DNA of 52,044 nucleotides from Gammaproteobacteria bacterium (GCA_030123805.1 JASJXV010000005.1:1-52044); one strand, 5' to 3'. Counted from the stretch's first letter, positions 7,370-16,151 are shown. Notes: a model not told the origin generated them from the letters alone. Program-made: numbers and translations.

Positions 7370-8668
7370 ATGCAACAAAGTGCAAAGCTGGTCATCATAG
7401 CGATCATTATGCACACTTTTTCCGGATGTGCCTGGATGCGGCCACATGATCCTGTTGCAGCGAATATTGACAGGCAGATCATGATCACGATTGGTGTTGC
7501 GGATCAGCAACCTGTGCATCTGATGGGATATCGGGGACCGGATAATGCAAGTGCGCAACAGTCTAAGCCGTGGATAAATGTCAAGAAAATAGCCAGATTT
7601 ATAGCAAGAAAGTATGCTTTAAAAGTCATCTCTATTTGGCCGATTGAGGCATTAGGTATCGAATGTGTGGTATTCGAAATAAAGGATGATAGAACCACTG
7701 CGCAAGTGTTGGCTGCCCTGAGTAAGGAAACACAGATCGAATCAATGCAAACCATTAGTAGTTACAGGTTGCTGGCATACAACGACCCCTATTTTCACTT
7801 GCAGAACACCGTAACTATTGACGGATTGGAACAGGTCCATGAGTGGGCTACGGGCAAAGGTGTAGTAGTCGCCATTATTGATACGGGATTGGACACAAGG
7901 CATCCGGAACTGCAAAGCAAGATTGTCTACAAAGGTAACTTTGTAGCGCATGATCAGCAACAGTTTGATGATGACGAGCACGGCACTGCTGTCGCGGGGG
8001 TGATTGCGGCAACAGCGAATAACGATGTGGGAATTGTTGGTATGGCGCCAGATGTAAAGCTAATGGCGTTAAAAGCCTGTTGGCATGAAGACAATGGCAG
8101 CAGCTCAAGATGCGATAGCTTCTCTCTGGTTAAAGCATTGGTAAAGACACTTGAGTTGGATCCGGATATAGTGAACTTGAGCCTGACCGGCCCCCCCGAT
8201 TCGTTAATTGCCCGGCTTATCAAACAAGCCAGCGAACAGGGGATGATTATCGTTAGCGCGGTGGATCAGGCTGTGGGAATCAAGCACAGTTTTCCCGCTA
8301 ATATGCTGGAAGTAATTGCGGTGACTGCGCCCCCCATAGGACACGCGGATGCTTCTTATGGGTTGAGTTTCCTTGCGCCGGGAATGGATATTCTTACCAC
8401 GGCTCCCGGCAGCGGCTATACGTTTGAATCCGGCAGTTCGATGGCTACAGCACATGTGTCCGGTGTTGTCGCACTCATGAAGGAAAAGGATCCAGCACTC
8501 TCTGGGGAAGGCGTCAGAAGGCTGCTTTCTCATACGGCACGAGTCTGGGATACGTTACCAGTGGTAGATGTGTGTGCAGCAATGATGCAACTTAACGAGG
8601 AACTTGTCTGCACCTCCAGCGCTGTAGTCCAGGTCACCCATGTGGGGGGAAACCTTTTTGTCGAATAG
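7370..8668 (+). CDS. S8 (subtilisin-like) serine peptidase, predicted lipoprotein
   Basis: A 432-residue secreted protease. Seen: a lipoprotein signal ending in FSGC (Cys at about 20); a propeptide-like segment at about 65-135; then the peptidase domain with the triad Asp (VVAIIDTGLD, about 171), His (DDEHGTAVAGV, about 204) and Ser (GSSMATAHVSG, about 357). At the oxyanion position the usual Asn appears to be Asp (MIIVSAVDQA, about 299), as in the proprotein convertase PC2. The domain ends soon after the Ser region. A strong GGGGAG lies five bases before the ATG at 7370 (a GTG at 7367 is also in frame). It is third in an operon with the sigma and anti-sigma genes, which suggests it processes or senses envelope proteins for that pathway. 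Confidence 0.9.
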   Translation: MQQSAKLVIIAIIMHTFSGCAWMRPHDPVAANIDRQIMITIGVADQQPVHLMGYRGPDNASAQQSKPWINVKKIARFIARKYALKVISIWPIEALGIECVVFEIKDDRTTAQVLAALSKETQIESMQTISSYRLLAYNDPYFHLQNTVTIDGLEQVHEWATGKGVVVAIIDTGLDTRHPELQSKIVYKGNFVAHDQQQFDDDEHGTAVAGVIAATANNDVGIVGMAPDVKLMALKACWHEDNGSSSRCDSFSLVKALVKTLELDPDIVNLSLTGPPDSLIARLIKQASEQGMIIVSAVDQAVGIKHSFPANMLEVIAVTAPPIGHADASYGLSFLAPGMDILTTAPGSGYTFESGSSMATAHVSGVVALMKEKDPALSGEGVRRLLSHTARVWDTLPVVDVCAAMMQLNEELVCTSSAVVQVTHVGGNLFVE

Positions 8669-8708
8669 CAAGTTCTGGATTCCGGCTGTCTGCGTGAATC
8701 CTTGTCGC

Positions 8709-8984
8709 TCAGCGCCCATATCGATCCGTTAGATTTTTTACTGTTGCAAAAAACTCGCGACTGGTCTCGGAAATAATATCTGCTACAGATTTCACGGCAT
8801 CAATTCGACCACATACTTCTCCGGTCAGTGCGATCGCTGCTTCCATATCACCGCCAAAATAGAGATCCTTTGCCTGCCCGAACTCTGGCATGACATTTTG
8901 AGACCGTGCGATCCAACCCATGGGTGCTTGCACAATAGGGATTTCGACTCCCAGAAGTCGAGTCACACGATTGTCAAATTTCAT
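8709..8984 (-). pseudogene. Nitronate monooxygenase remnant with in-frame internal deletion
   Basis: A 91-codon frame that fuses the two ends of a nitronate monooxygenase (2-nitropropane dioxygenase family, normally about 320 residues). The first 30 residues (FDNRVTRLLGVEIPIVQAPM, then GWIARSQ) are the family N-terminus. The rest (MPEFGQAKDLYFGGDMEAAI, then GEVCGRIDAVKSV, DIISETSREFF) is the family C-terminus. The FMN- and substrate-binding middle, including the catalytic His, is absent. The join is in frame, so a short protein could still be made, but it cannot have the parent activity. Its ATG overlaps the folA stop (ATGA), so it is translationally coupled to folA in the argS-folA operon. 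Confidence 0.75.
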
Positions 8985-9469
8985 ATTCTTGCTTCCAATG
9001 GCTTGCGTAATAAAAACTCATAGGTGTAATTTATATTGGATTCATAGTAGCGGCTGACGACGATGTCAAATTGGCTTGTATCGAATTCCGGAAAGAAGAT
9101 ATCACCCTCTGCAAGGGTGTGAATGGTGGTTAGATGGATGCCATCGGCCAGATCAATTGCTTGTCCGTAGATCTCACCACCTCCGGCAACAAAAACGTCA
9201 CCTCTGAGTTCACTGGCAACATCCAGCGCCTGTTCCAGGCTTGAAGCAATGTAGCAACCAGGAAACGAGAGATCCGACTGCCTGGTTACTATCACCGTGT
9301 CCCTGCCGGGCAGGGCTCTACCTATTGACGCAAATGTTTTCCTACCCATGATCAGGGTGTTATCCAGCGTAATTTCTCTGAACAAGCGTTGTTCGCCCTT
9401 GACTCGCCAGGGTATCTCGAGTCCGGAACCGATCACATTGTTTTCGGATCTTGCCACGATCAGAAACAT
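8981..9469 (-). CDS. folA: Dihydrofolate reductase
   Basis: Reduces dihydrofolate to tetrahydrofolate with NADPH in the cytoplasm. Seen: the N-terminal strand FLIVARSENNVIG, the substrate loop LEIPWRVKGEQRLFREIT, the NADPH motif MGRKTFASIGRALPGRDTVIVTR, the VAGGGEIYGQA glycine motif and a C-terminal strand YTYEFLLRK. At 162 residues it is the chromosomal FolA length. I start at the ATG at 9469, where the family begins, 11 bases after the argS stop; the frame stays open upstream but reads through argS sequence. The active-site acid that is Asp27 in E. coli appears as Glu in GLEIPW, a known natural variation. Confidence 0.92.
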   Translation of the reverse strand: MFLIVARSENNVIGSGLEIPWRVKGEQRLFREITLDNTLIMGRKTFASIGRALPGRDTVIVTRQSDLSFPGCYIASSLEQALDVASELRGDVFVAGGGEIYGQAIDLADGIHLTTIHTLAEGDIFFPEFDTSQFDIVVSRYYESNINYTYEFLLRKPLEARI

Positions 9470-9480
9470 CCCATATGTAC

Positions 9481-11223
9481 CTACATCTGTTCCACTGTCT
9501 CGATACCTAACAGTTCCAATCCTTTGCCTAGAGTATTTGCGGTAACAACACATAAAAGTAATCTACTGGCCCGTGTCTTGTCTTCCGTCTTTAGAACAGG
9601 ACAGGTTTCATAAAATGACATGAACTGACCGGATAGCTCAAAAAGATAGTTGCAGAGCAGATTGGGCAGACAATCTGTAACTACCGAGTTGATCGCTTCC
9701 GGGAACTGCACCAGCTTTATTGCAAGGGACTTTTCTGCCGGCTCGGATAAAACTATCGCGCCGGTCAGTTGAGATGGTTCTACACCGGCGCGCCTGAAAA
9801 TGCTGAAAATACGTGTGACAGCATATAGAAGATAGGGCGCTGTATTGCCTTCAAATGACAGCATCGCATCCCAATTGAAAATGTAATCGCTGGTACGGTT
9901 CTTGGATAGTTCAGCGTATTTCACTGCACCAATACCCACAACATCCGCTATCGATTTTCGCGATTGTTGGTCCAATTCGGCGTTCTTGGTACTCACCAGA
10001 TCAAATGCTCTGGATTTGGCTTCTGTGAGTACATCTGCCAATTTGACGGCACCACCAGTTCTGGTTTTAAAAGGTCTGCCATCTTCACCCATAATGGTTC
10101 CGTTGGGTAGATGTCGAAAGTCCTGAGCAGTCGAAATATAACCTGCTGCTCTGGCAACGGCAAACAGCTGTCTTAGATGAAGACTTTGTCGTGCATCGAC
10201 AAAGTAATAAGCAGAATCAGCCTTCAAGGTTTGACTACGATACTTAACTGCTGCCAGATCGGTTGCCATGTAGGGATAACCGCCATCTGATTTTCGAATA
10301 ATCGCAGGCAGAGGCGCTCCATCCTTACCCTTGAATTCATCCAGGAATACGCACTGGGCTCCATCTGACTCGGTGAGAAGACCTGCGCTGGACAGATCGC
10401 TTATCACCTCACTCAGGAATTCGTTGTAGAAACTTTCGCCATAGATGTCGTCCGGCGTCAACGAAATATTCAAAGCGTCGTAGATACTCTGACAGTGACT
10501 TACTGACTCCTTAATAAATTGATTCCACAGATTGATACATTTTGGGTCACCGCCTTGCAGCTTCACCACAAATTCCCGGGCTCTCTGTGCAAACACCGGA
10601 TCCTCTCTGAACTGCGCTGAAGCTTCCTGATAAAACAGTTCCAGATCGGAAAGTCCCCGGGACAGACCGTCGGCATCATTGGAAAGCTGGTCCATATAGG
10701 CTAACAGGCTTCCGAATTGGGCTCCCCAGTCTCCCATGTGATTGGCTCGAATAACATTGTGACCAAGAAATTCGAGTGTTCTTGCAATCGCATCGCCAAT
10801 AGCAGTACTGCGCAGATGCCCAATATGCATCTCCTTCGCAAGATTGGGGGAGGAGTAATCTATTACTACAGTCTTTGGAATGAGTGGCTCGATACCGAGT
10901 CTCTCGTCATGAAGCATCAGGGTAAGTCGGTCTGCCAGATAGTCGCTTCTCAGATGAATGTTTATAAATCCGGGACCTGCGACCTCGAGATTGTCCACCA
11001 TCTCTTCCAGATTGATAAATCTCAGCACTGTTTCGGCTAGCTCACGGGGATTCGTGCGGTTATGTTTTGCCGCACCCATGATGCCATTAGCCTGATAATC
11101 TCCAAACTCAGGTCGACCAGCCTGTTTGACAATCGCTGAAAATTCTCCTTCGAGATCAAGTTCCTGCAGCGCTTGTGATAGAGCCACAGAGATGTGTTGA
11201 TCCAGTTGTTCTCTTATATTCAT
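9481..11223 (-). CDS. argS: Arginyl-tRNA synthetase
   Basis: A class Ia synthetase that charges tRNA-Arg. Seen: the N-terminal Add1 domain (residues 1 to about 110); the HIGH motif in AKEMHIGHLRSTAIGD near residue 120; the KMSKS-equivalent GRPFKTRTGGAVKLADV, which in ArgRS is degenerate; and a helical anticodon-binding domain to the C-terminus (ETVEQM). The 580 residues fit the bacterial enzyme. The start at 11223 (MNIREQLDQH) follows the family; the open frame extends to 11292 but that part lacks homology. No strong ribosome-binding site is visible. Heads the argS-folA-NMO remnant operon. Confidence 0.95.
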   Translation of the reverse strand: MNIREQLDQHISVALSQALQELDLEGEFSAIVKQAGRPEFGDYQANGIMGAAKHNRTNPRELAETVLRFINLEEMVDNLEVAGPGFINIHLRSDYLADRLTLMLHDERLGIEPLIPKTVVIDYSSPNLAKEMHIGHLRSTAIGDAIARTLEFLGHNVIRANHMGDWGAQFGSLLAYMDQLSNDADGLSRGLSDLELFYQEASAQFREDPVFAQRAREFVVKLQGGDPKCINLWNQFIKESVSHCQSIYDALNISLTPDDIYGESFYNEFLSEVISDLSSAGLLTESDGAQCVFLDEFKGKDGAPLPAIIRKSDGGYPYMATDLAAVKYRSQTLKADSAYYFVDARQSLHLRQLFAVARAAGYISTAQDFRHLPNGTIMGEDGRPFKTRTGGAVKLADVLTEAKSRAFDLVSTKNAELDQQSRKSIADVVGIGAVKYAELSKNRTSDYIFNWDAMLSFEGNTAPYLLYAVTRIFSIFRRAGVEPSQLTGAIVLSEPAEKSLAIKLVQFPEAINSVVTDCLPNLLCNYLFELSGQFMSFYETCPVLKTEDKTRASRLLLCVVTANTLGKGLELLGIETVEQM

Positions 11224-11868
11224 ATCAATATGGATAAGTTTGCCAAAAACCGAATTGTGAAGTGACCCGGCGCTTCGCGAGTGCGGGGTCAACTCCGGGA
11301 TAAAGGGTGATGGCTCGCCGAATATCCGGTGCCGCTACGGCCACCGGATTTGCAAAATGTTCTTTCAGTGCAAAGGGGCAGTACCTTAGCCAAATTGTAT
11401 CATGGGTCTAACCTTGTGAAGGCATTAATTTGGAGAAGTGCCGATGAGCCAGATTTTTCGAAAGGTCAAGTGGTCGAGATCCTCCATGAGAACCTGGAAA
11501 CACAGTAAAGGTGTTGGAAGCAAAAAGCCTTTAATTTCACCTGGAACGGCATGCGTGGATGACTCCTGCGTTACGCCGTAATAGCCATGTTAGGGTGAGA
11601 GATTTGTCCTACAAGATAGGGATATATCGCACATTCGAGGTTCACCTTGTGAGACATTTCCTACAGCAGATTTATACTATTTCAACGATTTCCTGCTGCA
11701 ACCTTTGTGCCTGGTAACAATCGCCTGAATATCCTCGGAGAAGGCGTATGCCTCTCTAATTCCCGATGCTAACGAGATGAATGAGTGGGGTCAGAGATAG
11801 GTATTATGACACCAGTCGGGTCGTTTCCTTCGAGAATTAAAGCCTTTATCGGTGCATGGGTTTACGTT

Positions 11869-11877
11869 TTATACACA
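11869..11877 (+). promoter_or_regulatory. DnaA-box match
   Basis: TTATACACA matches the DnaA consensus TTATNCACA exactly. One of two perfect boxes, 186 bases apart, in a region with no genes. A nine-base match alone can arise by chance. Confidence 0.4.
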
Positions 11878-12054
11878 ATGACTGCCTGCCGAGTGACCTG
11901 TTGCTCATCTTATAGCCGATGTCGAGGCCAATACTGAAATCACTCATAAGACTTTGAAAAATAAAGCTTATTTCATCTGGTGATGAGATTTAATGGAAGC
12001 ATGGTGGGGCAAAATCAGGAAAATACTTTGTTGCGTTAAAAGTTATCACCAAAG

Positions 12055-12063
12055 TTATCCACA
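12055..12063 (+). promoter_or_regulatory. DnaA-box match
   Basis: TTATCCACA is the strongest DnaA-box form. A partial match, TTATCACCA, lies 12 bases upstream (12043-12051) in the same orientation, and an AT-rich stretch follows. Confidence 0.45.
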
Positions 12064-12170
12064 GCTTGCGAGTTTACGCGTATTGAACACAATAATTAAG
12101 TTAGCGCTTACTTACATTACATTGCACTAATCTTAACAAACGCAAGTAAGAATCCACTGCAGTTGGACTG

Positions 12171-14429
12171 CTAGTCCAGCAAATTTCTAATCTGGTCCAA
12201 CAATTGAGCGGGGCTATAGGGCTTTTGTATCAGGTTATAGTTCTTTTCAAGGATGAAACTGGTATGTACACCCATGGGGGAATAGCCACTGGCGAACAGA
12301 ATACACGGATTTGGATTAATATCCTTCATTGCCATCATGACTTCTTCACCATTCATCTTTGGCATAACCACATCCAGAAGCACCAATGATATGCCATCAG
12401 CCGCTTGCTCATAGATAACCAATGCTTCTGGACCATCGGCGGCTTCGAGTACCCTGTAGCCGTGGTCAGAAAGTATCCGGTTGGCTAGTTTTCGGACATG
12501 TTCATTGTCTTCAACCAACAGGATAGTTTCTGATCCCCGTTGACTTTTAGCGCTCACTGAGGGGGAATTTTGACTCGGTGTTTCCTCCACAGTGGGCAGA
12601 TAGATGTTGAAATGGGATCCCATGCCCGATTCGCTGTAGACATTAATGAAACCGCGGTGTTGTTGGACTATGCCAAACACCACGGCCAGTCCCAGCCCGG
12701 TCCCCTCTCCCTCGGGTTTAGTCGTATAGAATGGTTCAAATATATGCTCGAGGGCAGCGGCGCTGATTCCCGTACCGTTATCTGACACAGACAGGTGCAT
12801 AAATGTGCCTTGTGTCGACCATGAGTGTTGCGAAACAAAATCTTCATCGATTGTCACCGCCGCGGTTTCTATTCGCAGTTTACCCCCTGAAGGCATTGCG
12901 TCACGGGCATTAAGACATAGATTGATCAGGATCTGTTCAATTTGCCCCGGATCAGCCATTATCGTCCCGATATCGCTTGCGAGTCTAAAATCCAGCTCAA
13001 TATTTTCGGGCATTAAACGCAAAATCATCTTTTGAAGTTCTGAAATCAGATCGTTCACATTAATTGGCATGGGTTCGATAAATTGACGTTTGCTGAATGT
13101 GAGCAATTTCTGTGTTAATGCGGCAGCGCGTTCACCAGCTGCCTTGATTTCGCCAACGAACTCCCTCGCTTCTGGTGATAATCCCTGTTGATTCAACGCT
13201 AGATCTGAATAGCCCAGAATAGCGACCAGTAGATTGTTGAAGTCATGGGCGATCCCACCTGCGAATTGTCCAATAGAATCCATTCTCTGGGAAACCTGCA
13301 GTTGGCTCTCAAGTTTTTTTCTGTCCTTTTCGGCTTGATGGCGCTGGGAGATATCTCTGGCAACGCCTACCACGCCATAAGCTTTGCCGTTTTCGTCCCG
13401 CATGAACGAGGCTTTGATTTCAATTTGAATCCTGCTTCCATCTTTCTTTGTGACCTCCAGTTCCAGTACTGTATTTGCATCAGGATTGGGTTCATAAGCG
13501 TATGATGACAACTGTGTTTCCAGATGCTCCATAAGATAGATTTTTGTTTCTTCTTGTATCAGGGCATTGAAAGGTGTACCCAATCCTTCTTCTGGTGTAT
13601 ACCCCAGGACTCCCTCTACCGACGGACTCAGGTAAGTAAAGTTCAGGTCGAGATCCGTCGTCCAAATGATGTCCTGGACGTTATCAGCGAGAAGCTGATA
13701 CATGGCCTGGGTTGCACGGTTGACCCTCTCGACTTCCCTGGTCTTTTTTATTTCCTGTTCGAGTTCTCTATTCTGGGAAATTAACTCCCTGTGTGTTTGT
13801 TCCAATTCGCGGCCTATAGACCTGGCAGTGGCTAGCCAGTTCCAGGCTGTGTTGATTCTTGACCACAGATTACGCCTTCCGGAGTAGGTAACATCGTAAA
13901 TCGCACCTCTGGTAGTGCGCGTCATCTTGACCTTTGCCAGGGGATACCCGTGTAACCGCGGCAGTCCCATCAACTGCCCCAAAATCGCCACGTGCAGTAC
14001 TTTTGATGGCGATAGATCATCTCTCATTTCGTAATTGAAAATGAGATGATTCGAATCTACCTCTTCGACCGTTACATTCAATGGATAAAGTTGAGTGACA
14101 AGGCCGTTTTCTCCGAAGGCATAGCAGAACAGTTCTTTCAGATCGTAAACCAGGTGTCCCATTAACCGTAACATGCGAAAAGGACTGGTAGACGATTGAT
14201 ACCGATCGAGTAGTACCTTTTCATCTATGAGTTCATTGACGTTATTACACAGAGTCGTGAATTCTTGCCAGCTGATGTATCTGTTAGTGTCAAGCATAAG
14301 GTCCCTGGTCAGACTAGTACCTTCGGTCAACTTTTCCAGGGGGATATTTTGCTGTTCAGAGAGCGATACGATTTCATTCAGGTTTCTGGACGAAACCTGG
14401 TGGGAGCTATCTTTAATAGTCTGGTTCAT
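12171..14429 (-). CDS. Hybrid histidine kinase (sensor domain, PAS, HisKA, HATPase, receiver)
   Basis: A 752-residue soluble signalling protein. Order seen: an N-terminal sensory domain at about 15-190, similar in pattern to the ligand-binding N-terminus of some AraC-type regulators (uncertain); a coiled coil at about 205-245; a PAS domain at about 245-365 (ADNVQDIIWTTDLDLNFTYL, GVVGVARDIS); HisKA with the phosphorylated H395 in GGIAHDFNNLL; HATPase with the N-box (LINLCLNARDAM, about 503-507) and GTGLGLAVV; and a C-terminal receiver at 643-752 with acidic pair E640/D641 and phospho-acceptor D686 (LVLLDVVMP). No transmembrane helix, so it senses a cytoplasmic signal. No output regulator gene is adjacent; the receiver may relay to a distant phosphotransfer protein or tune the kinase itself. 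Confidence 0.88.
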   Translation of the reverse strand: MNQTIKDSSHQVSSRNLNEIVSLSEQQNIPLEKLTEGTSLTRDLMLDTNRYISWQEFTTLCNNVNELIDEKVLLDRYQSSTSPFRMLRLMGHLVYDLKELFCYAFGENGLVTQLYPLNVTVEEVDSNHLIFNYEMRDDLSPSKVLHVAILGQLMGLPRLHGYPLAKVKMTRTTRGAIYDVTYSGRRNLWSRINTAWNWLATARSIGRELEQTHRELISQNRELEQEIKKTREVERVNRATQAMYQLLADNVQDIIWTTDLDLNFTYLSPSVEGVLGYTPEEGLGTPFNALIQEETKIYLMEHLETQLSSYAYEPNPDANTVLELEVTKKDGSRIQIEIKASFMRDENGKAYGVVGVARDISQRHQAEKDRKKLESQLQVSQRMDSIGQFAGGIAHDFNNLLVAILGYSDLALNQQGLSPEAREFVGEIKAAGERAAALTQKLLTFSKRQFIEPMPINVNDLISELQKMILRLMPENIELDFRLASDIGTIMADPGQIEQILINLCLNARDAMPSGGKLRIETAAVTIDEDFVSQHSWSTQGTFMHLSVSDNGTGISAAALEHIFEPFYTTKPEGEGTGLGLAVVFGIVQQHRGFINVYSESGMGSHFNIYLPTVEETPSQNSPSVSAKSQRGSETILLVEDNEHVRKLANRILSDHGYRVLEAADGPEALVIYEQAADGISLVLLDVVMPKMNGEEVMMAMKDINPNPCILFASGYSPMGVHTSFILEKNYNLIQKPYSPAQLLDQIRNLLD

Positions 14430-14520
14430 GTAGCTGCAAATGATTACAAAAACAATTTATATTAGAGCGCAGGGCATATGCTGTTAACTGCTCACTATAT
14501 TGCCGATGACCTGGTTGCAC

Positions 14521-15321
14521 TTACTTTGCAGCAGCCTCCTCACAGATAGCAGGATCGCCGGTTTGCTGGCATTGCTCCGCTTCTGTCAGTTCTCGGAGCT
14601 GCAGTTTAGCGTTTTTTACGATATCGGGAAACTCATCCAGATCTTTGATTCCACGGCTACTGATTTCGTAGACGCCGTGTGATACGCGACGAAACCAGTG
14701 ATAGTGATTCTTGTAAAGAATGTCCCCGGCATCGTTTCCTGCGCCCAGATCACGTAATTTACCAGGGCTCAGAGGGCCTAACGTCTTCAGACAACAAGCG
14801 ATGAAAATAGCTCTTTCTCGATATGCTGTGACCAGTCTGGTGCGTATACTGCCGCCGACATTGTAATCACCGGAGCGGCCAGCCAGTTCAGTCAGAAGTG
14901 CCAGCCGGTGCTTTCCCAACTGCTTCGATTTTGGAACTGTATCTTGAGTTGGCGGATCGAAAACAACATTGACACGAGGTCCCAGGTTGCCAAAACGGAC
15001 AGTAATCAGGCCCAGATGCAATTTTTTCAGTAACCGCATGACCCCCAGATAGTGTTTCGATTTTTTACCCGGCTCCGCAATCGCAACATAGACTGATTTT
15101 GAGTACTTCTGGCGGTCAGTTGCCTGGATGAGTAATTTGATGTTAGGAGTACGCTTGAGCTCAATGATGACAAGCTCAGCTTCTTTCGTCGCAGTAATGT
15201 CGCAACTCATCACCTCTGATCTGACGCTATAACCGTATTCAACCAGAAAGTCTCGAATCGGTCCGAATAGGTCTGTTTCCCTGATTTGCAATGCAGTTTT
15301 CCTGGATGATCGTAGGGTCAA
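14521..15321 (-). CDS. DUF2161 protein, predicted PD-(D/E)XK nuclease fold
   Basis: A 266-residue protein matching the DUF2161 pattern. Seen: ETDLFGPIRDFLVEYGYSVR near residue 15, then SCDITATKEAELVIIELKR, which carries a PD-(D/E)XK-like acid, acid and lysine set (D41, E54, K56), and LLIQATDRQKYSKSVYVAIA. The C-terminal half has a winged-helix-like stretch (KTLGPLSPGKLRDLGAGNDA, LYKNHYHWFRRVSHGVYEIS), which could bind DNA. The family is annotated as a putative phosphodiesterase or nuclease of unknown role. Alone between a kinase gene and an inverted repeat, with no obvious partner and no toxin-like context. The assignment rests on motif order and not on a database search. Confidence 0.7.
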   Translation of the reverse strand: MTLRSSRKTALQIRETDLFGPIRDFLVEYGYSVRSEVMSCDITATKEAELVIIELKRTPNIKLLIQATDRQKYSKSVYVAIAEPGKKSKHYLGVMRLLKKLHLGLITVRFGNLGPRVNVVFDPPTQDTVPKSKQLGKHRLALLTELAGRSGDYNVGGSIRTRLVTAYRERAIFIACCLKTLGPLSPGKLRDLGAGNDAGDILYKNHYHWFRRVSHGVYEISSRGIKDLDEFPDIVKNAKLQLRELTEAEQCQQTGDPAICEEAAAK

Positions 15322-15352
15322 TATCCTGGCCTGCTACAGTTTCTGGTAGAAC

Positions 15353-15440
15353 CCAGGAGGCTGTCCGAGAACAGCCCAATCAGACTTGCCCTCGCTACAG
15401 TTGCTATTCTCGTGGTCCGACATCTTGGACAGTCTCCTGG
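15353..15440. repeat. Imperfect inverted repeat, possible small non-autonomous element
   Basis: CCAGGAGGCTGTCC (15353-15366) is the reverse complement of GGACAGTCTCCTGG (15427-15440) except for one base. The arms enclose 60 bases with a further hairpin, GGCTGT-CCGAGA-ACAGCC (15359-15376). There is no T-tract, so it is not an ordinary terminator. The size and terminal arms suit a miniature element, but no target duplication was identified. Confidence 0.5.
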
Positions 15441-15535
15441 TGAACGAGATCATAGGCTCTACTCCGGATCCAGTGTTTAGATATTCCAATCCCAAGATTA
15501 TCTGATAATTTGAAACATGTCGAAGTTTCCCTGGA

Positions 15536-16150
15536 TTATTGACCCCAGGGCTGAAGCAGATCCTGAGGAATTTGCAGTTGATTTAGTATTCGAGCTACGA
15601 CGAAATCGATCAGATCATCCAGGCTTTCAGGTCGGTGATAGAAGCCGGGATTCGCCGGGGCGATAGTGACCCCTATTCTGGCAAGAGCAAGCATGTGCTC
15701 GAGATGTATGGCCGACAGCGGCATTTCCCGGGGCACCAGAATCAACTGGTGGTTTTCTTTGATTGCGACATCAGCCGCTCGATGGATAAGATTCCTCCCG
15801 GCACCAGTTGCCACAGCAGACAAGGTCCCACTGCTGCATGGGCAAATAACCATCGCGTGGGGTGCACCCGAGCCGGATGCAACAGCTGAACTCCAATCGT
15901 TTAAATCGTTGACCATTAATTGATTTTCTGCTGCCTGAAAATGATTACATAGCCATTTCGTTAGTTCCTCTGAGCTTCTTGGGAGTGACAAATCAGTTTC
16001 AACTACCGCAACTTCAAAAGCAGCATCGGAAATCAGCAAAAATACCCGCTTCCCGGAAGATAGGAGTGCTTGCAACAGTCGCCAACCATACTGGAAGCCC
16101 GAGGCACCCGTGATCGCCAGCGTGATTGAATTGGCAGGGCTGTGATTCAT
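15536..16150 (-). CDS. ubiX: Flavin prenyltransferase UbiX
   Basis: Makes the prenylated FMN cofactor used by UbiD decarboxylase in ubiquinone synthesis. Seen: the flavoprotein N-terminus ITLAITGASGFQYGWRLLQAL, the mid motif PHAMVICPCSSGTLSAVATG, the NLIHRAADVAIKE segment, LVPREMPLSAIHLEHMLALA and PANPGFYHRPESLDDLIDFV. At 204 residues it has the usual length. The start at 16150 follows the mpl stop (16152) directly, so the two are coupled; longer frames to 16204 lie inside mpl. Ubiquinone supports the respiratory genes nearby, though UbiD is not in this window. Confidence 0.93.
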   Translation of the reverse strand: MNHSPANSITLAITGASGFQYGWRLLQALLSSGKRVFLLISDAAFEVAVVETDLSLPRSSEELTKWLCNHFQAAENQLMVNDLNDWSSAVASGSGAPHAMVICPCSSGTLSAVATGAGRNLIHRAADVAIKENHQLILVPREMPLSAIHLEHMLALARIGVTIAPANPGFYHRPESLDDLIDFVVARILNQLQIPQDLLQPWGQ

Positions 16151-16151
16151 T

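Larger units (their letters stand above)
11224..12170. other. Gene-free region of about 950 bp between argS and a kinase gene
   Basis: No open frame of useful length, tRNA or recognisable RNA gene is visible. Both flanking genes are on the minus strand, so the argS promoter should lie near 11224-11350. The right part holds two perfect matches to the DnaA box (11869-11877 and 12055-12063) and an AT-rich segment with short direct repeats (CTTACTTACATTACATTGCA, about 12109-12128). It may be decayed coding sequence or a regulatory or replication-associated region; nothing in it settles this. Confidence 0.5.

Noticed and set aside
11869-12063. Main chromosomal origin (oriC)
   Set aside because: Only two good DnaA boxes, no dnaA, dnaN, gidA or parAB nearby, and no clear array of AT-rich 13-mers.
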